A DNA stretch of 56,437 nucleotides from Fusarium oxysporum f. sp. lycopersici 4287 (GCF_000149955.1 NW_017264856.1:12040-68476), one strand, 5' to 3'. Positions 11,385-23,542 are shown, counted from the stretch's first letter. Notes: generated by a model from the letters alone, not told the origin. Numbers and translations are program-made.

Positions 11385-14300
11385 CTAGTCAAACACATCC
11401 ATAACATACCTCACATTCCTTTGTTCATCGAACCACTTCCTTGCCTCGTCCAAGCCTATGTCACCCCCAGATCTCTTCTCAATCTCGGTCTTCACTTTGA
11501 GCATAACCTCTTTAACCGAATCAGCCATCGCCCTTGAGCCACACACATACACCATGGCGCCTTTGTTCCAGAGCTCGATAAAGTCCTCCTTGTCTTGCCA
11601 GATCCGATCTTGGACATATCTGCACCCTTCTCTATGTCGACTGTACGCTCGACGTACCTGTACTGCGCCAAGCCTCTGCCAACTATCGAACTCGTCGCGG
11701 TAAAGATCATCTTGGTCAGGAGCACGACAACCGAAGAAGAGCAGAGCTGGCGCAAGAGTGCGACCTGAATCATATATAATGGCGCGTTGCTGTATAAAGC
11801 CTCGGAACGGCGCAAGTCCTGAACCAGCGGCAACACAAATTATGGGCGTACATTCTGGGTTTGAGGGGAGGCTGAAAGCAGCAGGCGATGAACGGATGGC
11901 CACTTGGAGCGTGTCACCCTCAGCTAGAGAGTCGAGGTAAGAGGTTGCGACGCCGTTGTATGTGCCGTGGCCTGAAAAGGCGGGCCCTTTGAGGACCGAG
12001 AAGGTAATAGTCGCATGAGCCTGATTCCATAGGGGAGACGAGGAGACGGAGCTAAAGAGGGAGGTCAGTAGGTTGTGAAGCGACGCGGCAATGGAATTCT
12101 TACTATTGACGAATTCGAATAGATGGCAACATCTGCAAGAAGTCTCCGATAGATAGTTCGACAGAGGGATACCGTTCCAGGATTTCCAGAACTGATACGC
12201 GCTTGTTGCTGATCTCCTCAACATAACTTTCCTGGGATAACGAGGTGAGAGCAGCTTTGGTCTCTACATCGGACGCAGCTTCAGCAATAATAAGAAGGTT
12301 CTATCACGGCCAGTTAGAATTATGCCACATGTGTGCTTGACTGTTCTTTTTCTCACCCTCTTTGTGGCCGGCTGTGAAAGCTCAACATAGGAGCTTAATA
12401 CATCCATTGCTGATACAGACGTGTCAGTCGGTAGGGCAGCTGGCGTACTGCTCGAAATTTTCAAATGAGCATCCATTGGAAGCCTGAACCTCCTCAGGGC
12501 TCGGCGAACAATCTCATGGGGATTGATGGGCAGAACAGCAAGGTAGTCTCCTGCTGTGTATCCAGTGCCTTCAGGTAATTGTATCTCAATGTGTTTCTTC
12601 TTGGATTTTACATCGATGTTACTTGTTAGTGTCTTGGTACAGACCACTGTTGCCTCCTTGACATCTTGACGGAGGGTAAGGGTCCTAAAGGTACAGCTCT
12701 TGACGCTCAGTCCCTTGTCTGTAAGCATTGTTTTGCAGCCAGGCTTGTAACGCTTTTCAAGAGCAGGCCACAGAATGTTATCTTCCCATGTCTCAAAGTC
12801 ACTGAAGACCATGTTCTGAGATACATCGGCAAGACCCATGTCCACAAGTCGAGTAGCGCCATGCTTTGCGAGACTACGGTCCACAAGCTTGGGAATGCGG
12901 TGGAAGGTCAGCACCCAATCCTTGTGACCACAGCCAAAAACAGCATACGAGACGTCCTTGAATGGCTTCTCTTCTTGGGCAGCATTCTCAACCCAGGCAA
13001 CAAAATGCCCAGCATTGTCAGGGGGTTGGCCTTCGTATGATGCGGTGATGATAACAACAGGTTGATCTGCAGGAAGATTCCCATTTGCCATGTCAAGACA
13101 ATCAATCTTTGTGACGCGGAACCCATGCTGCGCGGCATCAGTTGCAACTCTCTGGGCCAAAGACTCGCATGTTCCACTATTGGATCCGTATAAGATTGTT
13201 ATAGGGATACCGTCTTCAGCGTCAGCAGACTCGCCATTCGTCCCATTCGCCTCGCCTGTCGCTAAAACAGGCAGACCAGCCAGTCGGCGCTCAAGGGTGG
13301 TCGGCGTAAGATTATCCCTCAAGACTGCCCGCATATACATATCTTTGGGTTTGATGGTCAAGGTCTGCTTGAAGCCTAGATGATAGTTGGGGTCAAGAAC
13401 AAAATTGAAATTCTGCAGAAGCATAACCATGACCAGCAGAGATTCCTGCCAAGCAAATGGTCTTCCAATGCAGGCTCGCATGCCATTACCAAACGGCTTC
13501 CACGAGTTAGGGAATTCCTTGTTCATTCTGGCAAAGTTTTCATCGAACATGCGTTCTGGCCTGAACTTGTCGGCGTTGTCGCCGAACACCGTGGGGTCGA
13601 GTTGTGATTTTGCGAGGAGGTTGATGATTGTTTCGCCAGCCTTGACGGGATACTTGTTCCCAAGAAGAGTGTCTTCAAAGGATTCGACAGTGAAGAGAGG
13701 GATAGTCGCGTTGAGACGAAGGGTTTCTCTCAGAACACCATTCAGATATGGAAGCTTAGAGAGATGTTCCACCTGAATAGGTCCTTTCCCGACCACCCGA
13801 TCCACCTCATTCTGAGCAAGCTGGTAGGCATCTGGATGAGTGAGGAGTTGGTAGAAAGCAAACGATAGGAGCCCCGAAGTAGTTTCGTGCCCTGCAATAA
13901 GAAAGGTGATCAAGTTATCCATGATACTCTCGTCAGTCATCTTCTTGCCAGTTTTTGTGTCGACACCTTCAAGCATAGCTGCCAAGAGGTCCTTCCGCGT
14001 GCTTCCATCTGCCTTTCGGGCTTCAAGAACCTCCCTGGCAGTATCTCTCATGATTTCAATATCTTGTTGATATTTGCGGTCGCGATCGCGGTAGACAATT
14101 CCAGGTAAAGGCAATCTTCGAGGCTTTTCTCCAGCCTCTGTGAGAAACTCGCCCATTGCCTCAATGAATGGATGGAGTACTGGAGAATAGTAGCTGTTGA
14201 ATCTATAGCCCATAGAACATAACGCCAAGGTGTCTAAGGTAAGACGAGTAAAGTCATCGGTTACCATGATGGGCGAGTTCGGTCCGTATCGTGCCCACTT

Positions 14301-14847
14301 GAGAGCAAGTTGGGAGGCAATGTCGTGCATCTCGTCGAACATGCGCTGGATCGACAATGGCCCGAAAGCTGGCATCAGCACTCTGTGAGCAATGCCCCAG
14401 TTCTCCTCTCCGAGTCTGGCCTGCCTTTCTGTTTAGGGTATGCTCTGTCGCCGTTACCGAACAAACTTACGGTAAAAAGCCCGTCGTGAACTCCATCTCG
14501 AATTTCCTATCAAATCATCAGCCTCAGTGCCTCCCTAAGAGCATACTCTGACGTACAGTGAGTGCTGAATTAACACATTTCTTGAACCGCTTCTCATTGC
14601 ATGTCTCGTTGACCAAGGCTTGTGTAGATACGATCACGACAGATCGGCCGGGGAATTTTAGTCGATAAATCTCGCCTTGCGATGAATTGTTAGTTGATTG
14701 TAGTGGCCCTTCAATCGCAAGATGATGCTCACCATGCTGTTCAGCGAGCGATACCATAGAACCCAGAGGGAATTCGGGGTCGATTGATGTAATGTTACCT
14801 AGCAAAGGCAAGCCCGAAGGGGATGGGATCTCAACTGTCCCCGCCAT
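11385..14847 (-). CDS. CYP505: CYP505-type P450-reductase fusion (fatty-acid hydroxylase)
   Basis: This is a self-sufficient cytochrome P450 fused to its reductase, 1065 aa, almost exactly the length known for Fusarium P450foxy. Exons run 14847-14733, 14675-14557, 14506-14471, 14420-12357, 12300-12104 and 12051-11385; all phases agree. The P450 half has AGHETTS (about residues 266-272), ETLR (322-325) and the heme loop FGNGMRACIGRPF with its Cys near 407. A linker leads to the flavodoxin-like FMN domain (ILYGSNSGTCESLAQR, about 500), then the FAD and NADPH domains (ICVAAGSGLAPFRGF) and the C-terminal MDVFD. Family members hydroxylate fatty acids near the omega end at the ER membrane. Short frames that appear to break the gene are explained by five normal introns. 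No lesion is seen. Confidence 0.95.
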
Positions 14848-15379
14848 AATACTTTGATGCTTAGTTTGCCGTAGTTCAGTCTACGGCCTCTGTGTCAGAG
14901 TACATAAAGAAGAAGGATTTTTGACGCAATTTTGTATGCTCCACGACATGGGACCACAAGGGTCAAAGTTTTGCAGGTGCCTCGGCTCATGACGAATGCA
15001 TTGACCAGGGCAGTTCTACTCTCCATGACCTAACAAGAAATGTCAGGGTCTTGTCAATTTTGTTGGGACGTGATGTCTTCTCCCACAGACCGAAGATAGT
15101 ATATGAGCTCGAAGAAAGGCCCCTGAAGTCGGCCAAAATGTTAAGTCAGTACCTCGGTGAGACCCACTTAGAAATTCTCTGTCCCCGGAAGCTTGCAAGA
15201 CTCTATTGATATCACTCTCGCGCGAGATGTGGTAAAAGGGCTTGTAGCATTGGTGAATGGGCCAATTTGGGCACTCTACCTTGTCGCTGAATTACTTCTT
15301 CGGAGATGGGCAGTTTCTTCAGAGTTAACGACAAAGTTACAGTCACCAATAGCATCATAACGAGCAACATGACCCGCAC
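14848..15379. promoter_or_regulatory. Upstream region of the CYP505 gene
   Basis: About 500 bases lie between the start of the P450 gene and the regulator relic. No gene is seen. It should contain the P450 promoter, reading to the left. Confidence 0.35.
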
Positions 15380-15860
15380 CTAGAAAGAATTTCCGAAGGA
15401 GTCATCAGGTATGAAATTGGCGAATGGTGTCCAAAACGCCGATAACATCCCCGTCGATGCGAAATCATAGTCCTCGGAGTCATCAAGCCACTGCGCAGTC
15501 TCAATTCCCTGCGTTTCTGGTGAAACTGTTGGGTCTCGTGAAACGACCTCAGCTTCTCGAAGCCTTTTCTCGACCATGGTCCTAGCGCGGTCGAATAGCT
15601 TATACCCCGCATCGGCAGAGACATAAGCCTTTCGCATCTCCTTTAGAGCTAGCAGGCAGAGCCCCAAGTTATTCTTTGCCAGCTGGATAGATGATAAGTT
15701 CGATGATGTCATTTCAACCAGGTAGACTAGGATTGGCAGGCCAATGGTGAGCATGCAAATAAACTGTTAATGTGATAGTGCCTGGAGGTGTCTGGGTACG
15801 CACGCAATCAAGTTGGAGAACTTTATTAGATCTTCTGCTATTATGCAATTAACGGCGTAG
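15380..15860 (-). pseudogene. C-terminal relic of a fungal transcription factor
   Basis: Two minus-strand stretches fit the C-terminal half of a Zn2Cys6-type regulator. The first, about 15800-15860, reads YAVNCIIAEDLIKFSN. The second, 15380-15754, contains LAKNNLGLCLLALKEMRK and RARTMVEKRLREAE. An intron with donor GTGCGT near 15800 may join them. No zinc cluster or middle homology region is found upstream, where the sequence turns into noncoding and then AT-rich DNA. I read this as a 5'-truncated regulator gene. Family assignment rests on the LGLCLLALKEM block and is moderate. Confidence 0.5.
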
Positions 15861-18062
15861 GTTGGGTAAGTAGCTGCAGTCCGAAGCTTGTTATTGGCAA
15901 ATATTTTCCAAGAATCCTTCTCCTATGCAGGAACTCTATGCGGTGTTTGTGGAGAAATGGCCGATAAAGAGCTATGATAGCTGCCCTGCAACTGTTTAGC
16001 CTGTGGCTATTTGCGATCCCCTAAAATCTACTAAGCATGAAGCCAAAATTGACATGAATGAGATACTAGCACTGGACTCTGGCCATTGCATGTGCTACTT
16101 CGTACCGTACTCATTGTGCTTTTGTACGTGAATCCCTGGATCTGGCGTCCACAAAGTGTCTTGTAGGCACTGTCATAACCAGTAGCCTCTCTCAAGGTAT
16201 GGGCAATCGTCACGCCAGCGTGAACGTTTTCCGCTGTAGGGTAGGTAGAACCGTTCCAGCTCTCACCTACATTGATTTAGGCTGATTTGTATGGTGTTTT
16301 GTGAAAAATGCGTCTCTGCGCTAACTTTTCGTACCCTGCATGCACCAGTGTGATTACTAAAGGTATATGCAGAGGCAAGTGGCCTATGGCAGTCTTATGC
16401 CACTTGAAGAGACTACCCCAAATGGCAGTTTGGCCCAAAATACCACCAGCCTCGTGGTTAGGGCCTTAATAAATTTCCTTTTTTTTTTTTTTAACTTAGA
16501 TTTACCTCTTTAATTAGCTTTTTCTTTAACCTATTAAGTTCTTTTATCTTAAGATTAAAGAAGCCTTTATTAATTAGCTTATAATAAGTTTATATAAGTA
16601 AGAGGATCATATAATTAAAGATTATTAATTTAATATAATTAATATTATTTTCTTTTTCTTAGTTATTTTCATTTTTATTATTATATTATAAAGCTTATTA
16701 TAATTATATTTCTTAATAACTTATTTAATTTTATAAGTTATATTATAACTTTTCATTAAATAAGATTTATTAAAATTAAGTATTTATAAGCTTTATTTCC
16801 CTTATTTATATTAATAATATATTAATATTTATTTAATTTATTAAGTCTATTATATATTATATCTTATAAGTTATTTAATCCTTTATATATTATTAATATT
16901 AATAACTTTTAACTTTAAATAACTAAACTAATATAGAACTTAATATATTTTCTCCTTATATAACCTTATAATTACCCTTTTTTTATCTTAAATCTTATAT
17001 TATAAGGGCTTAGTCTTTTTTTAATACTCTTTTAGCCTGCGCTTAGATAGCTTTAAGCTACTTATTATATAAGCTGCTATAAAAGGCCTTAATAAATTTC
17101 CTAGCATTTATACAACCAACACTATAGAGATATTAAAACATAATTATTAACTAATAAAGACGCGTTCCTATTTGTAACAATCTGAAATAGGCTAGGACTC
17201 TCGGAGCCAACTGCATGGCACTACAGAGTAGAGTCTCCGCAATGAATATTAGGGAAGGCATCGACAAACGATAGTCATATGACAAACTCGGTTAAGAGAG
17301 CCGTGTACAGGAACATCATGATGCTAGTTTGTCTAAGAAGACAGCCTATCACATTACAAAAGGTTAGGAGTTTCGACCGTCCAAACAACATCAATTCTCA
17401 GCCGACGTCCACAGGAAGCGTTCTGGTACAGTCAGTCATGCATGATCTACAGCAAGGATAATGAATCTCGATGACTGATGTATGGTTGTTGGTCGTTGCG
17501 CACGTGCCATTGACTTGACCCCATTTAAGCTTGCAGAAGCTAACACAGACTTCAAAAGTTCTGTCTTGTCACAAGGACAAGGGGCGAGTGTGTCCGAGGA
17601 TGCAGCCTCTATAGGTACTTTTGTTACTGCAAACTCTTCCATATTGATGTTCACAGCCCCTGCTATTAATATGGAGTCTAGGTAGCACGGAAGATGGGCG
17701 TCGTCCAACGCCGTCAGCGCTCGCAATAGTCCAGACTGCAATCCAAAATCAACAATCAATCCACGACGGGCGTTCATGGATTGACAGCTAGGATGATGCG
17801 TCCGTTGAAACGAGCCGTGTTGATCTGTATCGCACCAGTAAATAATGCATAACATGTCTTGAGTTTATACTACCCGGCCGGTGTATTTGGTCGGCCATTT
17901 CATGAATGTATCACAGGAAAGTCAACATAATATCCAAATAATACACGAATAACAATTTCCAGCTCTTGTAGAATTAAATAATAAACCTGAGGTTGTACCG
18001 CAGATTATGGTATATCTACATCCATGATACTCCTGCTTCGTAATAAATCTTTTAGCCATACA
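15861..18062. other. Gene-free region with AT-rich island
   Basis: No supported gene lies here. The central part (16480-17084) is extremely AT-rich and is annotated separately. Around 17436-17855 there is a minus-strand frame of 139 codons without a recognisable domain, and a plus-strand frame overlaps it. Neither is called. Confidence 0.45.
16462..17102. repeat. AT-rich island bounded by 18-bp direct repeats
   Basis: The 18-bp string GGCCTTAATAAATTTCCT occurs at 16462-16479 and again at 17085-17102 in the same direction. The roughly 600 bases between them are nearly all A and T, with many TTA/TAA motifs and no open frame. The arrangement could be a RIP-destroyed small element with short terminal direct repeats, or the product of recombination. 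A related but imperfect string (GGGCTTAATAAGTTTACC) occurs near 28776. Confidence 0.5.
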
Positions 18063-18480
18063 TTAATGGCATCGCCGGAATGAATCACCACACGGTAAAA
18101 AGTGAATAAGACATTCACTACATCCGTATTTCTTACACTGAGAGTCTAAGTAGCAGTCGTAATCGTAACAAGCTCGCGCGAAAATATCTCCTACCCTCTC
18201 TCTTGTGCTGATATGAGGAGCTTCCTCCTTAACGCAGCCCTTCTGCGGGACCTGAGAAGTCGGATTTAGTGTTAGTCTTCGGACAAGCGATAGAAAGTGT
18301 TATATAAAGTTTTTGAAACGTTGAGAGAGCACTTACCACATCATCGACAACAGCCTCGTTGACATGAGTCTCGTTGACTTGCTCTCGGGTAACCTGGCCC
18401 TCAGCAGTCTCTACCGGGGCGGACTGCACCGTGGAAAACGCAGCAGTGATAGCGAGGATTTTGAAGAGGCTGACTTGCAT
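18063..18480 (-). CDS. Small secreted cysteine-rich protein (candidate effector)
   Basis: This encodes a 110-aa secreted protein from two exons, 18480-18337 and 18251-18063, with an 85-nt intron (GTAAGT...TCTCAG). A signal peptide covers about residues 1-20 (hydrophobic core LFKILAITAAFSTVQS, cut before AP). An acidic region with one NET glycosylation site follows. The second exon carries all eight cysteines, at residues 54, 76, 81, 87, 92, 95, 102 and 109, so the C-terminal half is a compact disulfide domain. Such small Cys-rich secreted proteins are typical of host-interaction effectors, but no named family is recognised. It sits isolated between AT-rich DNA and an orphan gene, a common effector setting. 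Reading straight through the intron hides the cysteine domain. Confidence 0.72.
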
Positions 18481-19502
18481 ATTGGGCGATATAATATTAT
18501 TATCTTTGGCAGGATAAAGAAGAAAGCATAGGGATTGAGGATTGGTTTAAAGGCTACGCTCATTTGGTCGTTCAGTGAGTGAGAAGGCTGCTCTACTTAT
18601 ATTTATCAATTCATGATCCCGTTCGGCTATTGCTGTCTAGGAATTTATCATCGCTATTCTCCCACAATATACCGCGATAATCCTGCCTCAATTGGGGTTA
18701 TCAGCTGCTGAATCCATGTTAAAGAAACTGTATGTTGGTCAGAGTGGCTGCGTCGCGTGCGGAATAGTATAACAATCTTCGTGATTTATAGTTATCTTCC
18801 AACAGTCATCTTCGTGGGACGATTCCGAATCGTCTCCAGTGTTGTTGTTGGTCGTTCGACATATGCTTGAGGCATTTTTAATACGCAGACCAACGGACCA
18901 ACAGTGGAACTTTTGAGTGCGTGCCTCGCCTTAAGAAAATATCAATTTGGAGATTATTGTAGCGAGGGCGTGATTGGCACACGGCGGCCTCCCTTATTTG
19001 CCCTAGTTCAGCATATAGACTGTCCCTTTCGGCGGCACAGCCCTGATGCTACGTTACGGTCAAGTATTTGCTCCAATAGAAATTGAACATCTTCTCGATC
19101 CTTCAAGGTGGTAGCCCCAATCCACATTCCACCGTTTGACTTTGTGGTGACTTCCAGATACAGTAGTTCAATCAGCCCAGGTGCCCCTTTGTTTGCGCAC
19201 TGCCCAACTACTTCTATAGTACCATTACTACGTAGGTACATGCTTCACCTGCACCCCTGCAGCTAGCGCTTCACATACCCCGCCTCTGATAAACATACCA
19301 TTAAACCTCGACAACTTGCAATGGGCTATGGCTAGCCTTCTTGCCGACTCTCTTGATCCTCTCTTCGCAGTGAGGTCTCTGCAATATCTGGTTAAATTCG
19401 CTATCCACTGCTCCGTTGCAAGTCTTTTTTTAGTTTTTACGGTAGTTCGTCCTCGATATCCTCAAGCCACGCTGCCATTACTTGCATCAACTCGCTGGAA
19501 AT
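18481..19502. other. Intergenic region between two divergent small genes
   Basis: About 1 kb separates the minus-strand secreted-protein gene from the plus-strand orphan gene, so both promoters should lie here. Open frames of 60-78 codons occur, but none shows a domain. Confidence 0.35.
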
Positions 19503-20005
19503 ATGGCGGACAAACTGCCAGCAAGTGTTCCTCGGACTCTCTTATTTGTTAGTATGCTAACTACTTAATTAACCAACTTTAGGATCCCACCATGCCTCAA
19601 GGCGCCGCAGACCGACAACCTGTGCATGATAATATGTCGCTACGTAATATACTCAAATCGATGAAGAAGGATCCAGACGGAAATGGCATAAATGCATTGG
19701 GCTACGATGGTGTGCTTCGTAGTTTTGACCTGGAACGGAATGTTATTGATGCAGTTGGCCTTAACCCAACCCAGATCAGAGAATATTATAAAGGTCTGCC
19801 TATGCCTGATAGATTTCTCACCGCCGATGGCCGTAATATATCCCGCAGGGATATGTTCTACCCTGATGCAGAGAATATTCCCAAGAAGTTTACAGCGGAG
19901 GATATAGCCGAAATTGAGGCACATAACAAGGAGTTAGAAAGGCGCGGAGTCACATGCTGTGTTCTGGACAAATCAACAGACGACGGTAAACCGAATCCTA
20001 GATAG
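19503..20005 (+). CDS. Orphan 155-aa protein
   Basis: The family is not recognised. Exon 1 (19503-19547) starts MADKLPASVPRTLLF and joins exon 2 (19583-20005) over a very short 35-nt intron, GTTAGT...TTTAG, with a GCTAAC branch-like site. The alternative is to start at the in-frame Met at 19592, giving 137 aa. The protein is hydrophilic, with no signal peptide or membrane helix. It has a DPDGNG turn, repeated Asp-rich turns and a charged helix near the C-terminus (FTAEDIAEIEAHNKELERR). Its composition is gene-like and the frame is unbroken. The first exon adds an unforced Met start, which supports the intron. Confidence 0.55.
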
Positions 20006-21146
20006 TTCCTTTTACTTTTTAATTCCTGTGGAATGTTGATTATTTTATCTCTTATCACGCTCTTTCCTGTGTATCTGTTATATGATACTGCGTGCCATAT
20101 CGATATTTCCGCTTTAACCTCTTATAGAGCAGCCGGCATAGGTAAATAAAAGATCATCCAGGATGTACTACCGTCGCCGACATCAAGGCGGCCATTCTTT
20201 TCAAACTTAAACGTAGATCATCGAGAAGAGCAATAATTTCCGTTATATCCTTTTTAATAACAGCAGTTATAATACTAGATATAGAGATATCAGCTTCTGA
20301 CATATAAACCTTCTGTAGATTTATTTATACTATAGTTACAGTTAAAGTCAGCTGCAATATCTACATATAGGTATCTAAATTGTTGCGAATCCTTATCACC
20401 TTCCTTCTCTTCTATTATCTATCGGAATCTCAACTTGATTGCGTTGATCTTTGCCACTGTGGTTTATACTCCTTTGAGCTCCTTAGGATAATGTTCAGAC
20501 TTATTCAAGATCGTTTTCAAGCTTGCAAGAACAAGTTCGCAGCTCTCGAGGATATTTTGCCCGAGTCTCCCCCTTCGTCTGCGTATCGTCGATGTACTTC
20601 AGGGCTTAGTAAAGGACTCTGGGACTATAGATGGAGCAATTTTAAAATCTGCCTCAGTTCAGTTAGTACAATTGATGAGTTCTTTACCAAGCCGGATTAA
20701 AACCGACCGCCGCAGTGACAGGGTTGTCCTTAGAAACCGGGCTGATAGCAATGCCATAATCTTCAGAAATGGCAGTAAGGATGGAATTTTAGTAGTTAGC
20801 ATATCACAATGAAACTCGGACATCCGCTGTGGTAATATTATTGGTTCTCTTAAGAGAACTATTGGCAGAGTCAGAGGTACGAATATAATCAGAGAAAAGC
20901 ATGAGAACTTCAACTTGTATGCATATATAAATCATCTCTGAAAGTGGGATGTTTACAGATATCGCCGATGATCATATCGCATTGACACTCTTAAGAAGTC
21001 AGCAAAGTAGTCGGGGAGAAGCAAGATGCCCAAATATAATAACTATGATTAGTTTATTGTGTGAGTTTCATTATCCTCAGCTCCTGGCAATTATTGTTTG
21101 CATTGGCTGGCCACCAAGATGAAATTGTATGGGAAATTTACTGGCG
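20006..21146. other. Gene-poor region with possible relics
   Basis: No gene is supported. A plus-strand stretch from about 20699 stays open for more than 30 codons (includes DSNAIIFRNGSKDGI), meets one stop and remains open for about 40 more. It may be a relic, but I cannot identify it. AT content is raised between 20240 and 20400. Confidence 0.3.
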
Positions 21147-21413
21147 CTAGCACGATATGGGCCTGGCGACGATTAGAGTTCTGGGCGCTATACTAGTGGC
21201 ATCCACCAAATACACCACTATCGATCCATGCGCTTTCCCAATATTCTTTCTGCTTAGCCATGCAATTTTTGCCGCCTTAGCTTCGTTCTCGCAGAACATC
21301 TCCGCTGCTCCGTCCCGGACCTCATCGTCATTATCCAGAACCGCCGAGCTGATGACCATATCAGCCTTGATTGGATCGAGTTGGTGGCGCAGCACCTCGG
21401 TGCCTTTCACCAT
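21147..21413 (-). pseudogene. Possible LINE (Tad-like) ORF1 fragment
   Basis: An 88-codon minus-strand frame contains AKIAWLSRKNIGKAHGSIVV. This resembles the block before the zinc knuckles in the first protein of fungal Tad-type non-LTR retrotransposons, where a basic WL..K segment is followed by a GS-VV strand. No zinc knuckles or reverse transcriptase are found nearby, so it could only be a fragment. The assignment is weak. Confidence 0.3.
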
Positions 21414-21518
21414 CCTTCCTTTCCCAACCTCTGTGTTGTTTATTCACATTCATGCAAGCTGCTCTCGAAGCGGTGCGTGTTCTTGGGTGCCAGGTGTGCC
21501 TGGTATCATCAAATGATG

Positions 21519-23542
21519 TCACCCTGGGCTTTCCAACCGCCCGATAATGAACTCTTGTTCAGGTATTTCCTGGTCGAACTCCACGCGAGGTAAATTGACC
21601 GGAATTCCGTCGAAGTGAGTTTTCTTCGTGATTACTGTGGTAACGGGAACATATCTGTCCTTATTCACCCAGGTCCCTACCCCGGAACATTTGTACGCCA
21701 TTCGCTGAAGCTGCAGCTTTCCGTCGAGAATCCATTGAAGCCTCCGGAACTGGTGCTCTGTGACCCAATTGTTATAAATACAATTGGTGACGGGCTCAAG
21801 AATGATGCTTATGATAATGACCATGCCTCCTACAACGAGAACCATAACGAGGGCAAGAACGCTAAAGGTCTTGTACCCTCCTGGGTTTGGTACTTTCATT
21901 GATCGGCAGAGATTCTGGGATTCAGACCTCTGCGGAACCTTCAGGGCAAAATTTTCCGTTAAGGGAGAAGTCGGACCGGTTGGATACTCAACAATGGCAT
22001 ACTGGAGTTCTATCAAACTGATCGCAAACCAGTTTTTGACTTCAGTATCCCATTGGTTGCTAGGAAGAAAACTTTGTATGGACTGAGCAACCTTTTCGCC
22101 TGCACGAAGCGCGCCTGCCCTTCTTCCCCCAAGTGAGGAACTGATACCTTCAGCACCATTTAGGGCCAGTATCAGTCTGGTTGTGGCAATCTGAGTGGGA
22201 TTCAGCTTAATGGTGGAAATGTTGTCTCGTAATAGGACGGCTGCAGTTAACGGGGAGCATATAGGCGTTTGTCTCTTTGGATTACACACTTGATATTGAT
22301 CAGTACAAGCCATGATGTTTACCAAATCTGTTACCAGTTAGCTCTAGCACTCTACCATTCGATAAGACTTACTGTCGGGTTGGCAGAATCTTTTTGAGAT
22401 ATGATTTGCATGAAATCCAAAAAATGGGTCGTCAATAGGGGTCATGGAGAACACAAAATTTGGAAGTAGCCACACGAGGGTGAGATTTTCATCTGGCAGG
22501 TAGGATTCCTGCGAGGGAAACCAACTTGAGGCCTTAATATCTCCACCATAATGACTCATCGAGCTGCCAATGAAGATGTTAGCAATATAGGAAAATACGA
22601 GTGACTGAAATTACCTCAACCCATATCTAATATCTAAGACGGCTAGGCACGAGTCATATTTAAAGGTAAATGGTGTTTAAGGAGCTGTGCTATTGCCAAG
22701 ATAATATTGATACACGGGGTAGGCGGTATAGTTAGTGTAAGTCTCCTTTGTAAAATTTCGGACCACCTTAGAATCGACGACGGCGCATTTGGTTACCTTG
22801 CGGTAATAAATTCGGTTTTCCAGGGGCGCGTTAATACCCAGCTCGTAGTGAGAGTCGATGTATCCGCTGTCAAGTTCAAGCGTAGCCGAGCAGAAGCCAT
22901 TCCCGAGAGCGCGGTACGCGTTTGCATCTTCGGTCCATGTAATTGTTTTTGAACAAACGAGTTACATTGTGCCGAGCTATCATTACTCTCATAACAACCT
23001 CGTGCGTGTGTGTCCGCAATGATGGTTTTGCTAAGTGATTTGCTTGAAAGGCCGGTTTCAGACGTGTTGTCAAATACTATCCCACAAGTTCCTGGCGCAA
23101 TCAAAATGTGGCTTCCGGCAGATCTGGTAATGGCACATGAAAAGGGTCCAACCGTAGACCAAACGCAGAAGTTGGTAAGAGCAAGCAAAGCCCACGCCCG
23201 TGACCGAAGTATAGTCACCGAGAAGTCTCTTGGCCCCGTTTGTCGACGCCGCCATGGGAATGGAAGCGCCAGCAATTCTCGAGTAGCACCGATTGATGTG
23301 CCGGCATTGCGAAAGGTTGCCTGGTGCTGAAAGTGCAGTATATCAGTAATCTTGTCTGTTGCGTTCATCCAGTGAATATCAAGGGTCAGAATGCTCCAGA
23401 ACTGGCTTCCAACAAGGACAAGGAATATAGATAGGGCAGCTACCAAGATTAAGCCATTTCGAGCAGTCAGGGTTATAGTTGCACCAGTGATTCGCCCATT
23501 GGAATAATCGACCCACATGCCAGTATACACGTTGACGTACAT
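21519..23542 (-). pseudogene. Broken gene for a conserved fungal membrane protein
   Basis: This family is known to me only as conserved hypothetical multi-helix proteins of ascomycetes. It starts MYVNVYTGMWVDYSNGR and then has a hydrophobic helix. A lumenal Cys-rich part with several N-glycosylation sites, a further helix (LALVMVLVVGGMVIIISII) and the conserved end (LQLQRMAYKCSGVGTW) follow. Exons appear to be 23542-22615, 22563-22373 and 22327-21519. Two lesions break it: a one-base frameshift near 22943, after which coding resumes in another frame (DSGYIDSHYELGINAPLENR), and an in-frame TAA at 22677-22679. Both splice sites and the third exon remain intact, so the damage is recent or reflects sequencing error. 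Confidence 0.65.

Noticed and set aside
11385..14847. Apparent break-up of the P450-reductase gene by stops and frame changes
   Set aside because: Five ordinary introns of 50-57 nt explain every break and give the expected family length, so it is not a pseudogene.
17436..17855. Minus-strand frame of 139 codons
   Set aside because: No motif, overlapped by a plus-strand frame, next to AT-rich DNA. Could be chance.
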